This document shows, piece after piece, positions 30,712 through 38,534 of a DNA stretch of 64,000 nt. Position numbers and translations under genes: made by a program. The notes beneath the pieces were generated by a model. The model was not told the origin of the DNA, ran no database searches, and saw only the letters and a list, made by a program, of their open reading frames with translations. Numbering within the stretch: the stretch's first letter is position 1; every line of letters starts with the position of its first letter. The stretch comes from Salipiger bermudensis (GTDB taxonomy: Bacteria > Pseudomonadota > Alphaproteobacteria > Rhodobacterales > Rhodobacteraceae): NCBI RefSeq assembly GCF_020171625.1, contig NZ_JAIUZY010000013.1:87252-151251 (forward strand). The letters run 5' to 3'.

Positions 30712-31651
30712 CCTGGAGGACCTGCGGCGCGCGGTGGACCGGCACGGGCGGGTGGCGCGCGTGGTGGTGGCCGAGGTGGCGGGCTCGGTGCCGCGCGGAC
30801 CGGGCACGGCGATGCTGGTCTGGGCCGAGGGCGAGAGGCTGGCGCAGTTCGGCACCATCGGCGGCGGTGCGCTGGAGCTGACCGCGGCGCAGGCGGCGCT
30901 GCGCCACGAGGGACTGACACGGCATCCCCTGGGGCCATCCCTGGGGCAATGCTGCGGCGGCGCGGTGGTGCTGTTGACCGAGCATTTCGATGCCGAGCGC
31001 GCCGCGGCGCTCGACGGCCAGGAGGTGATCGCGCGCGGGCCGGGGGAGATGCCTCTGGCGGTGCGGCGCCTGCTCGACCGGGCGCGGGGGCAGGGGGCGC
31101 AGCCCGAGCCGCAGCTCGTGCAGGGCTGGATGGTCGAGCCAGTTGCGCGGGCCGACCGGCAGCTCTGGATCTGGGGCGCGGGCCATGTCGGGCGCGCGGT
31201 GGTGGCGACGCTGGCGCCTCTGCCGAAGCTGGCGATTACTTGGGTCGACACCGCGCCGGAGCGGTTTCCCGCGGAGGTGCCCGAGGGGGTCACGGTGCTG
31301 CCGGCGGCGCAGCCGGAGCGGCTGGTGCGCCACGCGCCCGAGAGCGCCGAGCACCTGATCCTGACCTACAGCCACGAGATCGATTTCGCGCTGTGCCACG
31401 CGCTGCTCGGGCATGGGTTTGGCTTTGCCGGTCTGATCGGGTCCGAGACGAAATGGGCGCGGTTCCGCAAGCGATTGCAGACTCTGGGTCACACGGATGC
31501 CCGGATTGCGCGCATCTGCTGCCCAATTGGGCAAAAATCCTATGGCAAGCATCCTCAGGCCATTGCCATCGGGGTGGCTGCGCATCTACTGAACCGTGAA
31601 ACAGGGGACAGACAGGCGTGGCAGACACACTTCTCAGCATCCGGGGCCTGA
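30701..31651 (+). CDS. xdhC: xanthine dehydrogenase accessory protein XdhC
   Basis: Binds molybdenum cofactor, supports its sulfuration and inserts it into XdhB. The 316-residue protein has the XdhC_CoxI N-terminal domain (VVVAEVAGSVPRGPGTAM; FGTIGGGALE; LGQCCGGAVVLL) and a Rossmann C-terminal domain (LWIWGAGHVGRAVV; GFAGLIGSETKWARFRKRL). The ATG at 30701 overlaps the end of xdhB by 11 bases. Its 3' end runs 34 bases into the ABC ATPase gene, so the dehydrogenase and transporter genes are one transcription unit. Confidence 0.93.
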   Translation: MSFDLEDLRRAVDRHGRVARVVVAEVAGSVPRGPGTAMLVWAEGERLAQFGTIGGGALELTAAQAALRHEGLTRHPLGPSLGQCCGGAVVLLTEHFDAERAAALDGQEVIARGPGEMPLAVRRLLDRARGQGAQPEPQLVQGWMVEPVARADRQLWIWGAGHVGRAVVATLAPLPKLAITWVDTAPERFPAEVPEGVTVLPAAQPERLVRHAPESAEHLILTYSHEIDFALCHALLGHGFGFAGLIGSETKWARFRKRLQTLGHTDARIARICCPIGQKSYGKHPQAIAIGVAAHLLNRETGDRQAWQTHFSASGA

Positions 31652-33141
31652 CCAAGGCCTATCCGGGCGTCGTGGCCAATGACGACGTGTCGTTCGACAT
31701 CCAGAAGGGCGAGATCCACGCGCTGCTCGGCGAGAACGGCGCCGGCAAGTCGACATTGGTGAAGATGATCTTCGGGCTGGTCGCCCCCGATCGCGGCGAG
31801 ATGCTGCTCGACGGCGCCGCCTACACGCCCGGGCGGCCATCGGACGCGCGCCGGGCCGGCGTGGCGATGGTGTTCCAGCATTTCTCGCTCTTCGAGGCGC
31901 TGGACGTGGCCGAGAACGTGGCGCTGGGCATGGAGAATCCTCCCAAGCGCCGCGATCTGGCGCGGCAGATCCGCGAGGTGTCGGAGACCTACGGGCTGCC
32001 GCTCGATCCCGCGCGCACGGTGGGCACGCTGTCGGCGGGCGAGCGCCAGCGGGTCGAGATCATCCGCTGCCTGTTGCAGCACCCGCGCCTCCTGATCATG
32101 GACGAGCCGACCTCGGTGCTGACGCCGCAGGAGGTGGAGATCCTGTTCCAGACGCTGGCCAAGCTGAGGGCGGAGGGCACGTCGATCCTCTATATCTCGC
32201 ACAAGCTCGAAGAGATCCGCACGCTGTGCGATGAGGCGACGATCCTTCGGCTGGGCCAGAATGTCGGGACCTGCACGCCGCGCGAGGTCACCGCGCGTCA
32301 GATGGCCGAGATGATGGTGGGCGCGAGCTTTGCCGCGCCCGAGGCGCGCCGCGGGGAGACCGGCGCCGTGCTGCTCAGGTGCGAGGCGCTGTCGATGCCG
32401 GCGCCGGGCGCCTTCGGAACGCCGCTGCGGGACATCTCGTTCGAAGTGCGGGCGGGCGAGGTGCTGGGCATCGGCGGTGTCGCCGGCAACGGGCAGGACG
32501 AGCTGCTGATGGCGCTTTCGGGCGAGCGGCTGGCGCCCAAGGGGGCGATCTGGTTCAAGGACGAGGATATCAGCCGGGCCGGGCCGGTGGCGCGCCGCGA
32601 TGCAGGGCTGTTGTCGGGGCCGGAGGAGCGGCTGGGCCACGCCGCGGCGCCGAACATGAGCCTGACGGAGAACGGCGTGCTGACCGCGGCGCGGCGCAAG
32701 GCGCTGGTGTCGAACGGGTTCATCGACTGGGGCCGGGCCACGGGCTTCGCCGAGGAGGTGATCGAGCGCTTCGACGTGCGCACGCCCGGGCCGGGCACGG
32801 CGGCGCGCGCGCTGTCGGGCGGCAATCTGCAGAAATACGTGGTCGGCCGCGAGATCCAGCAGGATCCGGATGTCTTCGTGGTCAACCAGCCGACCTGGGG
32901 CGTGGACGCGGCGGCGGCGGCGGCGATCCGCCAGGCGCTGCTGGATCTCGCGGCCAAGGGAGCCGCGATCATCTGCATCAGCCAGGATCTGGACGAGTTG
33001 ATGGAAATCTCCGACCGCTTCGGGGCGCTCAACGAGGGGCGTCTGTCGCCGACCCGCCCCGTGAGCGAGCTGGATATCGAAAAGATCGGCCTGATGATGG
33101 GCGGTGCGCATGACATGGAGGTGGCCCATGTGGACGGCTGA
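31618..33141 (+). CDS. nucleoside/purine ABC transporter ATPase (BMP-type, two NBDs)
   Basis: A 507-residue ATPase made of two fused nucleotide-binding domains, as in sugar and nucleoside importers of the YufO/NupA class. NBD1 has Walker A LLGENGAGKST, signature LSAGERQRVEI and Walker B LLIMDEPTSVL. NBD2 is degenerate, as usual: its P-loop region reads GIGGVAGNGQDEL, and its signature is LSGGNLQKYVV. The start is GTG 31618, inside the end of xdhC. It energises the two permeases downstream. The xdh linkage suggests purine nucleosides or bases as substrate; this is inferred from context. Confidence 0.9.
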   Translation: MADTLLSIRGLTKAYPGVVANDDVSFDIQKGEIHALLGENGAGKSTLVKMIFGLVAPDRGEMLLDGAAYTPGRPSDARRAGVAMVFQHFSLFEALDVAENVALGMENPPKRRDLARQIREVSETYGLPLDPARTVGTLSAGERQRVEIIRCLLQHPRLLIMDEPTSVLTPQEVEILFQTLAKLRAEGTSILYISHKLEEIRTLCDEATILRLGQNVGTCTPREVTARQMAEMMVGASFAAPEARRGETGAVLLRCEALSMPAPGAFGTPLRDISFEVRAGEVLGIGGVAGNGQDELLMALSGERLAPKGAIWFKDEDISRAGPVARRDAGLLSGPEERLGHAAAPNMSLTENGVLTAARRKALVSNGFIDWGRATGFAEEVIERFDVRTPGPGTAARALSGGNLQKYVVGREIQQDPDVFVVNQPTWGVDAAAAAAIRQALLDLAAKGAAIICISQDLDELMEISDRFGALNEGRLSPTRPVSELDIEKIGLMMGGAHDMEVAHVDG

Positions 33142-33147
33142 CCGCAG

Positions 33148-33215
33148 CAGAGTTTTCGTTCGAAAACTCTGTGACCCGATGGGGGAAGCGAAGATTTTTC
33201 CTGTGAAAAATCTTC
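33148..33215 (+). repeat. two tandem perfect stem-loops inside the operon
   Basis: CAGAGTTTTCG/CGAAAACTCTG (33148-33171, 2-base loop) and GAAGATTTTTC/GAAAAATCTTC (33190-33215, 4-base loop) each have 11 perfect base pairs. They fill most of the 87-bp gap between the ATPase and the first permease; the second ends one base before the TGGAGG ribosome binding site. They could stabilise mRNA ends or cause partial termination. Confidence 0.8.
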
Positions 33216-33228
33216 TGGAGGCGCGCGC

Positions 33229-34314
33229 ATGATCCGGCTGGAAAGACGCCCGCAGCCCTCGACGCTCTGGACCGCGCTGACGCCGGTGCTGGCGGTGCTG
33301 CTGACGATGATCGTGGGCGGCATCATGTTCGCCGCGCTCGGCAAGCCGCCGCTCGAGGCGATCCGCACGATCTTCTGGGATCCGCTGTTTCACCCGCAAT
33401 TCGCCTCCTACTCGCGGCCGCAGCTGCTGGTAAAGGCCGGGCCGCTGATCCTGATCGCCATCGGTCTCTCGGTGGGCTTCCGGGCGGGGATCTGGAACAT
33501 CGGGGCCGAGGGGCAGTACATCATGGGCGCGGTGATCGGCGCGGCGGTGGGGCTGGCCTTCTACCCGTCAGACAGCGTGCTGCTGTTTCCGCTGATGGTG
33601 GTGGCGGGGGCGCTTGGTGGCTGGCTCTGGGCGATGATCCCGGCGCTGCTCAAGACCCGCTTCGGCACCAACGAGATCCTCGTCTCGCTGATGCTGGTCT
33701 ACGTGGCCGAGAACATCCTCGCCTCGGCCTCCTCGAGCTGGCTGCGCAACCCGGAGGGGCAGGGCTTTCCGGGCTCGCGCAACTTCAAGCAATGGCCGGC
33801 GGTGTTCAACGACGAGCTGATCGCCAACACCGGGATGCACTGGGGCGTGGTCGCGGCCTTCATCGCGGTGATCGGCGCCTACGTCCTGATGGCGCGCCAC
33901 ATCCAGGGCTTCAACATCCGCCTCACCGGCGAGGCCCCGCGGGCGGCGCGCTTCTCGGGGGTGAACCCGGCGCGCATCGTGCTGCTCTGCCTCGGTGTAT
34001 CGGGGGCGCTGGCCGGCATGGCCGGGCTGTTCGAGGTCACCGGGCCGGCGGGCCAGATCAGCATCGATTTCGGCTCGGGCTACGGCTTTACCGCGATCAT
34101 CGTGGCCTTTCTCGGACGGCTGAACCCGTTCGGGATCCTGCTGGCCGGGTTGCTGATGGCGCTGACCTATATCGGCGGTGAGCTGGCGCAGCTCATGCTC
34201 GGCCTGCCGGGCGCGTCGATCCAGCTGTTCCAGGGGATGTTGCTGTTCTTCCTGCTCGCCACCGACGTGTTCACGAATTTCCGCATCCGCTTTGTCGGAC
34301 GGGAGGTGGCCTGA
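33229..34314 (+). CDS. ABC transporter permease (BMP/nucleoside type)
   Basis: A 361-residue integral membrane protein of the BPD_transp_2 (RbsC-like) family with about nine hydrophobic helices. Characteristic segments are LIAIGLSVGFRAGIWNIGAEGQYIMGA, TRFGTNEILVSLMLVYVAENIL and GFTAIIVAFLGRLNPFGILLAGLL, matching YufP/NupB permeases for nucleosides. TGGAGG precedes the ATG. The final A of the stop is shared with the next gene start. It pairs with the second permease to form the channel. Confidence 0.92.
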   Translation: MIRLERRPQPSTLWTALTPVLAVLLTMIVGGIMFAALGKPPLEAIRTIFWDPLFHPQFASYSRPQLLVKAGPLILIAIGLSVGFRAGIWNIGAEGQYIMGAVIGAAVGLAFYPSDSVLLFPLMVVAGALGGWLWAMIPALLKTRFGTNEILVSLMLVYVAENILASASSSWLRNPEGQGFPGSRNFKQWPAVFNDELIANTGMHWGVVAAFIAVIGAYVLMARHIQGFNIRLTGEAPRAARFSGVNPARIVLLCLGVSGALAGMAGLFEVTGPAGQISIDFGSGYGFTAIIVAFLGRLNPFGILLAGLLMALTYIGGELAQLMLGLPGASIQLFQGMLLFFLLATDVFTNFRIRFVGREVA

Positions 34315-35222
34315 TGGATCCCGTTCTTCTCGTCGCCTCGATCATGGTCTCGGCGACGCCGATCCTGCTGGCGGCCATCGGCGAGCTGGTGACCGAAAAA
34401 TCCGGGGTGCTGAACCTCGGGGTCGAGGGCATGATGATCACCGGCGCGGTGATGGGCTTCGCCATCGCCGTCTCGACCGGCTCGCCGGTGCTTGGCTTTC
34501 TCGGCGCCGCCGTCGCCTCGGCGGTGCTGTCGCTGAGCTTCGGCCTGCTGACCCAGTACCTGCTGTCGAACCAGGTCGCGACCGGGCTTGGGCTAACGCT
34601 TGTGGGGTTGGGCCTGTCGGCGCTGATCGGCTCGAGCTACGAAGGGCAGCGCGCGCCGACCCTGCCCAAGCTCGACATCCCCCTGCTGGGCGACATCCCA
34701 GTGCTGGGGCGGATGCTGTTCTCGCATGATTTCGTGGTCTACATGAGCCTTGCGCTGGTCGTCGCGGTTTGGGCGTTCCTCAAGTACACCCGGGCCGGAC
34801 TGATCCTGCGCGCGGTGGGCGAGAACCACGAAAGCGCCCACGCGCTGGGGTACAAGGTCGTGCGGGTGCGCATGGCGGCGATCGCCTTCGGCGGTGCCTG
34901 CGCCGGGCTCGGTGGCGCCTATGTCAGCCTCGTGCGGGTGCCGCAATGGACCGAGGGCATGACCGCCGGGGCCGGCTGGATCGCGCTGGCCATCGTGGTG
35001 TTCTCGTCCTGGCGCCCGATCGGGGTGCTCGTGGGCGCCTACCTGTTCGGCGGTGTCACCGTGATCCAGCTCAACCTTCAGGCCGCGGGCACCACCGTGC
35101 CGGTCGAGCTGCTGTCGATGTCGCCCTACCTGATCACCATCCTCGTGCTGGTCGTCATCTCGGCGCGCGGTGCGCATGGCGCGCCGGGCTCACTCGGCCG
35201 GCCGTTCCACGCCAGTTCGTGA
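34314..35222 (+). CDS. ABC transporter permease (BMP/nucleoside type), second subunit
   Basis: A 302-residue permease of the YufQ/NupC type with about eight helices. It has ATPILLAAIGELVTEKSGVLNLGVEGMMITGAV, the conserved NLGVEGMM signature and GAGWIALAIVVFSSWRPIGVLVGAYLFG near the C-terminus. The TGATGG junction gives a one-base overlap with the upstream permease, so the two subunits are made together. It imports purine nucleosides or bases, as inferred from family and neighbours. Confidence 0.92.
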   Translation: MDPVLLVASIMVSATPILLAAIGELVTEKSGVLNLGVEGMMITGAVMGFAIAVSTGSPVLGFLGAAVASAVLSLSFGLLTQYLLSNQVATGLGLTLVGLGLSALIGSSYEGQRAPTLPKLDIPLLGDIPVLGRMLFSHDFVVYMSLALVVAVWAFLKYTRAGLILRAVGENHESAHALGYKVVRVRMAAIAFGGACAGLGGAYVSLVRVPQWTEGMTAGAGWIALAIVVFSSWRPIGVLVGAYLFGGVTVIQLNLQAAGTTVPVELLSMSPYLITILVLVVISARGAHGAPGSLGRPFHASS

Positions 35223-35228
35223 TGCGCC

Positions 35229-36026
35229 ATGCCGGGGGGAGGGAGCCATACGGAGACGAAGGCACGGGTGCAGGCCGCGCTCGACGGGCGCGACCCGCGC
35301 TTCGGGGCGCGCCTTCTCTGGGGCCTCTACGGGGTGATCCTGCTCTCGGCGCTCGTGATCACGCTGGAGAGTATGCAGAACCTGCCGCCCCTGGTGCACC
35401 GCCTGCTCGGCTGGGCCGAGTTCGTCCTCCTCGGGGTGTTCGCGGCGGAATACCTGCTGCGGCTCTGGGTGGCTCCGTCGCGCTGGCGATACGCGCTGAG
35501 CTTCTGGGGCATTGTCGACCTGCTCTCGGTGCTGCCGGGGCTGGTGTTGCTGCAGCCGCAGACCCAGAGCCTGCGCGTGCTGCGGCTGATGCGGGTGTTC
35601 CGGCTGCTGAAGCTCTTTCGCCTGCGCCGCGCCTCGCGCCGGCTCGAGCAGGCGCTGCACGCCTCCCGCGACGAGCTGATCCTGTTCACCGCGGTGGCGG
35701 TGCTGGTGCTCTTCGTGGCCTCGGTCGGCATCCATGTCTTCGAGCACGAGGCGCAGCCGGACAAATTCGGGTCGATCCCGCAATGCATGTGGTGGGCGCT
35801 CGCCACGTTGAGCACGGTGGGCTATGGCGATGTCTACCCGATCACGACGGGCGGCCGCATCTTCACCGGGCTCACGGTGCTGATCGGGGTGGGCATCGTC
35901 GCCATCCCTGCCGGCATCATCACCTCGGAACTGCTGCGGCAGAAGCGGCGCCCGGAGCGCGCCGCTGGGGCGACGCAGACCGAAACCAAAACAAAGACTG
36001 ACCAACCAATGGGAGACCAGCAATGA
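35229..36026 (+). CDS. voltage-gated potassium channel, Kv-like
   Basis: A 265-residue ion channel with six helices. An arginine-rich S4 (LRVLRLMRVFRLLKLFRLRRASRR, Arg roughly every third residue) acts as voltage sensor. The pore loop holds the potassium filter in ALATLSTVGYGDVYPIT. The C-terminal tail is short and has no RCK or cyclic-nucleotide domain. It starts six bases after the permease stop and its TGA overlaps the next start in ATGA, so it is an integral member of this operon. A K+ channel is not a known part of nucleoside ABC importers. Confidence 0.88.
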   Translation: MPGGGSHTETKARVQAALDGRDPRFGARLLWGLYGVILLSALVITLESMQNLPPLVHRLLGWAEFVLLGVFAAEYLLRLWVAPSRWRYALSFWGIVDLLSVLPGLVLLQPQTQSLRVLRLMRVFRLLKLFRLRRASRRLEQALHASRDELILFTAVAVLVLFVASVGIHVFEHEAQPDKFGSIPQCMWWALATLSTVGYGDVYPITTGGRIFTGLTVLIGVGIVAIPAGIITSELLRQKRRPERAAGATQTETKTKTDQPMGDQQ

Positions 36027-37099
36027 TCAAACGCAGAACGCTACTCGCCGCCTCCGCGGCGCTCGGCCTCGTGATGGGCGGGGCCGCCTTTGCCCAGGAT
36101 GTGCCGAAGATCGGCTTCGTCTATGTGGGGCCGGTGAATGACGGGGGCTGGTCGCAGCACCACCACGAGTCCGCGATGCAGATGAAAGAGCATTTCGGCG
36201 ATGCCATCGAGGTGATCGAGCAGGAAAGCGTGCCCGAGGGCGCCGATGCCGAGCGCGTGCTGACCCAGATGGCGCTGTCCGGCGCCGACCTGATCTTCAC
36301 CACCTCCTTCGGCTACATGGACCCGACCATCAACGTCGCCGCCAAGTTCCCGGACGTGAAGTTCGAGCACGCCACCGGCTACAAGACCGCCGACAACGTC
36401 TCGGCCTATTCGGCACGCTTCTACGAGGGCCGCGCGATCACCGGCTACCTCGCCGGCGCGATGACCGAGAGCAACAAGATCGGCTATATCGGCTCCTTCC
36501 CGATCCCGGAAGTGATCCGCGGCATCAACTCCTCCTACCTGCACGCCAAGCAGGCCAACCCCGATGTCGAGATCGCCGTGGTCTGGCTCAACACCTGGTT
36601 CGATCCCGCGAAGGAAGCCGACGCCACCCAGGCGCTGCTCGACCAGGGCGCCGACGTGGTGCTGGCGCATACCGACTCGACCGCGCCGCTGGCCGTGCTC
36701 GAGAAGGCCGGCGCCTATGGCTTCGGCCAGGCCGCCGATATGGCCGAGTACAAGCCCACGCCGCGGCTGTCGTCGATCATCGACGACTGGGCGCCCTACT
36801 ACATCGAGCGGGTGCAGGCCGTGGTCGACGGCACCTGGGAGAGCCACAATGTCTGGCAGGGCATCGGTGACGGCATGGTCGGCATCGGCGAGTTCACCGG
36901 CCCGATCCCCGAGGACGTGTTGGCCCACGTGACCCAGATGAAGGAAGACATCGCCTCCGGTGCCTACCACCCGTTCACCGGCCCGATCAACAAGCAGGAC
37001 GGCTCGGCGTGGCTGGCCGAGGGCGAGGTCGCCGATGACGGCACGCTCGCGGGCATGGACTTCTACGTCGAAGGCGTGAGCGGCTCGATCCCGAACTGA
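36023..37099 (+). CDS. BMP family ABC transporter substrate-binding protein
   Basis: A 358-residue protein with a signal peptide (MIKRRTLLAASAALGLVMGGAAFAQ) but no lipobox Cys, so it is a soluble periplasmic binder rather than a PnrA-type lipoprotein. The BMP core includes VPKIGFVYVGPVNDGGWS, LIFTTSFGYMDPTINVA, VKFEHATGYKT and IGYIGSFPIPEVIRGIN. It delivers the ligand, probably a purine nucleoside, to the permease pair. It is the last gene of the xdh-transporter operon and is followed by a strong terminator. Confidence 0.93.
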   Translation: MIKRRTLLAASAALGLVMGGAAFAQDVPKIGFVYVGPVNDGGWSQHHHESAMQMKEHFGDAIEVIEQESVPEGADAERVLTQMALSGADLIFTTSFGYMDPTINVAAKFPDVKFEHATGYKTADNVSAYSARFYEGRAITGYLAGAMTESNKIGYIGSFPIPEVIRGINSSYLHAKQANPDVEIAVVWLNTWFDPAKEADATQALLDQGADVVLAHTDSTAPLAVLEKAGAYGFGQAADMAEYKPTPRLSSIIDDWAPYYIERVQAVVDGTWESHNVWQGIGDGMVGIGEFTGPIPEDVLAHVTQMKEDIASGAYHPFTGPINKQDGSAWLAEGEVADDGTLAGMDFYVEGVSGSIPN

Positions 37100-37124
37100 G
37101 GGTCTATCCTGTAACAGGCTTCTG

Positions 37125-37160
37125 GCACCGCCGGCGCATCTGCCCGGCGGTGCTTTTGCT
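37125..37160 (+). terminator. Rho-independent terminator of the xdh-transporter operon
   Basis: GCACCGCCGG and CCGGCGGTGC form a 10-bp stem followed by TTTTGCTT, 26 bp after the binding-protein stop codon. Confidence 0.8.
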
Positions 37161-37175
37161 TGGGGCGGTTGGGAA

Positions 37176-37320
37176 TTGAGCATTTATCGACGTAGAGAAG
37201 AGAGGGCGCTGCGCTCCGACGATGGCGGGCGCTGTGGCCGTGGCGGGGGCGACGTGCCTTTGCCGGGTGGTTCGGAGGGCGGGTAGGGTCGGCCTTTGAG
37301 TATTTATGGACGTAGAGAAG
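37176..37320 (+). repeat. 25-bp direct repeat pair spaced 120 bp
   Basis: TTGAGCATTTATCGACGTAG at 37176 continuing GAGAAG, and TTGAGTATTTATGGACGTAG at 37296 continuing AGAAG, agree at 23 of 25 positions. They occupy the otherwise gene-free 330-bp gap between the binding-protein gene and ydcF. The core resembles the GATATTT..GCCAGAAGAAG repeat at 21.5 kb. Confidence 0.65.
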
Positions 37321-37426
37321 GCAGGGGCGCGGTGCGGTCTGGTGAGGTTGGTTTTGGCGGCGATGTGGTCTGGAGGTCTGCCGCGGCTGCGTGTTGGGTC
37401 GGCCTCGGGGAAATGGGGAACTGAGG

Positions 37427-37936
37427 ATGTCTCGACGCGGAACAGAGGCGGAGGCGGCGCGGCCGGTGGCCATCGTGCTGGGGGCGGCGGTGTGGCCGGG
37501 GGGAGAGCCGTCTCCGACCTTGCGGCGCCGAACCGAGCGGGCGGTGGCGCTGTGGCAGTCGGGCGAGGTCGGCGCGATCCTGGGCTGCGGTGGAGTGGGC
37601 GCGCATGGTCCGGCCGAGGCCGAGGTGATCTGCCGGCTGGCGCGCGCGGCGGGCGTGCCCGAAGGCGCGCTTTTCCGCGAGGGCCGGTCGTCCACCACCG
37701 AGGAGAACCTGCGATACGCCCTCCCGGTGCTGGAAGGGATGGGCGCGCGGCAGGTGGTGATCGTCAGCGAGGGGTACCATCTGCCGCGGGCGCTTTTGGT
37801 GGCGCGGCGGCTGGGGTTGGTCGCACGCGGGGCGGCGCCGGGCCTCGGGGGCGCGCGACCGCGCGCGCAGGCCAAAGCGGTGCTGCGCGAGATCCCGGCG
37901 TTCGTCTGGTACTGGTGGCGCGGGGCAGGGCGCTAG
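37427..37936 (+). CDS. YdcF family (DUF218) protein
   Basis: A 169-residue protein. The DUF218 pattern is present: AIVLGAAVWPGG, SPTLRRRTERAVALWQSGE, ILGCGGVGAHGPAEAEVI, SSTTEENLRYALPVL and VVIVSEGYHLPRALLVARRLGL. The family includes the SanA/YdcF proteins, thought to bind nucleotides or act on envelope precursors, but no reaction is established. No membrane segment is seen here. The ATG at 37427 is chosen because TGAGG precedes it; a GTG at 37391 would add 12 residues. Confidence 0.8.
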   Translation: MSRRGTEAEAARPVAIVLGAAVWPGGEPSPTLRRRTERAVALWQSGEVGAILGCGGVGAHGPAEAEVICRLARAAGVPEGALFREGRSSTTEENLRYALPVLEGMGARQVVIVSEGYHLPRALLVARRLGLVARGAAPGLGGARPRAQAKAVLREIPAFVWYWWRGAGR

Positions 37937-37945
37937 CAGGGGCGC

Positions 37946-38377
37946 TCAGAGCACCCCGATCTCGGCCAGCGCGCCGGCGAGTTCCGGCGGCAGCGCATCC
38001 TCGTTCTGGCGGTTGGCGGGAAGGTCGCGGGGCGCGTCTTCGGGGGCGAGGTAGCGCCAGCCCTGGAACGGCCGCCGCGGCGCGCTGGTCACCCGGATCA
38101 GGCCGGGTTGCAAAACGATGGCGCAGCGCTCCACGCCGTCCGAGCCGGTCACCGGATCGAGCCGCAGGATCGGTTGGCGGCACTGGATCAGCCCCTTGAA
38201 CACCCAGTAGATGCTGCCACCGTTCAGCACCTCGGCGTCACGGCGCGGCCACATCCGCGTGACGTGGCGCGGCAGCCCGTCCTTGGTCTGGGCCGCGCGG
38301 CTGGCCTGCCACGCCTCGAGCGTCTCGAGGCTTTCGGTTCCGGCGCTGAGCTTGATGAGATGGGTGACCTTGTCCAC
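37946..38377 (-). CDS. DUF1489 family protein
   Basis: A 143-residue cytosolic protein whose GTG start at 38377 is set by GGAGGAA a few bases upstream and gives the usual VDKVTHLIKLSAGTESLETLEAWQ opening. Further family landmarks are HVTRMWPRR, SIYWVFKGLIQCRQPILRLDPV, VLQPGLIRVTSAPRRPFQGWRYL and PPELAGALAEIGVL. DUF1489 is mostly alphaproteobacterial; no function is known. It diverges from the class II ribonucleotide reductase gene and shares its upstream region, including an NrdR-box-like palindrome. Confidence 0.85.
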   Translation of the reverse strand: MDKVTHLIKLSAGTESLETLEAWQASRAAQTKDGLPRHVTRMWPRRDAEVLNGGSIYWVFKGLIQCRQPILRLDPVTGSDGVERCAIVLQPGLIRVTSAPRRPFQGWRYLAPEDAPRDLPANRQNEDALPPELAGALAEIGVL

Positions 38378-38394
38378 AGATTCCTCCACACCTG

Positions 38395-38410
38395 GCCCAG
38401 TATATTGTAG
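38395..38410. promoter_or_regulatory. candidate NrdR box
   Basis: The core CAGTATATTG matches the NrdR-box core CWATATATWG at nine of ten positions. It lies between the divergent DUF1489 and ribonucleotide reductase genes, 125 bp before the latter. Only one clear box is visible, whereas NrdR usually uses two. Confidence 0.45.
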
Positions 38411-38534
38411 GATGCCGCGAAAGGCTTGCAAGGGCTGGTAGGTGCGGCGCTGGATCACACTTCGCGGAGGCCTCTGGACGTGATAGCCTTGAGACTGATA
38501 TCAGCCCGCTTCTGCCAAAGAGGATTCCGCTGCC

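Noticed and set aside
28168..31293. 1041-codon minus-strand open frame opposite xdhB-xdhC
   Set aside because: Antisense shadow of the xdh operon with no recognisable domain and no ribosome binding site.
37176..37320. CRISPR-like direct repeats
   Set aside because: Only two imperfect 25-bp copies spaced 120 bp apart, with no regular spacers and no cas genes.
38420..38534. Cobalamin riboswitch before the B12-dependent reductase
   Set aside because: No B12-box-like conserved sequence or space for the approximately 200-nt fold is present; an NrdR box is the better explanation for regulation.
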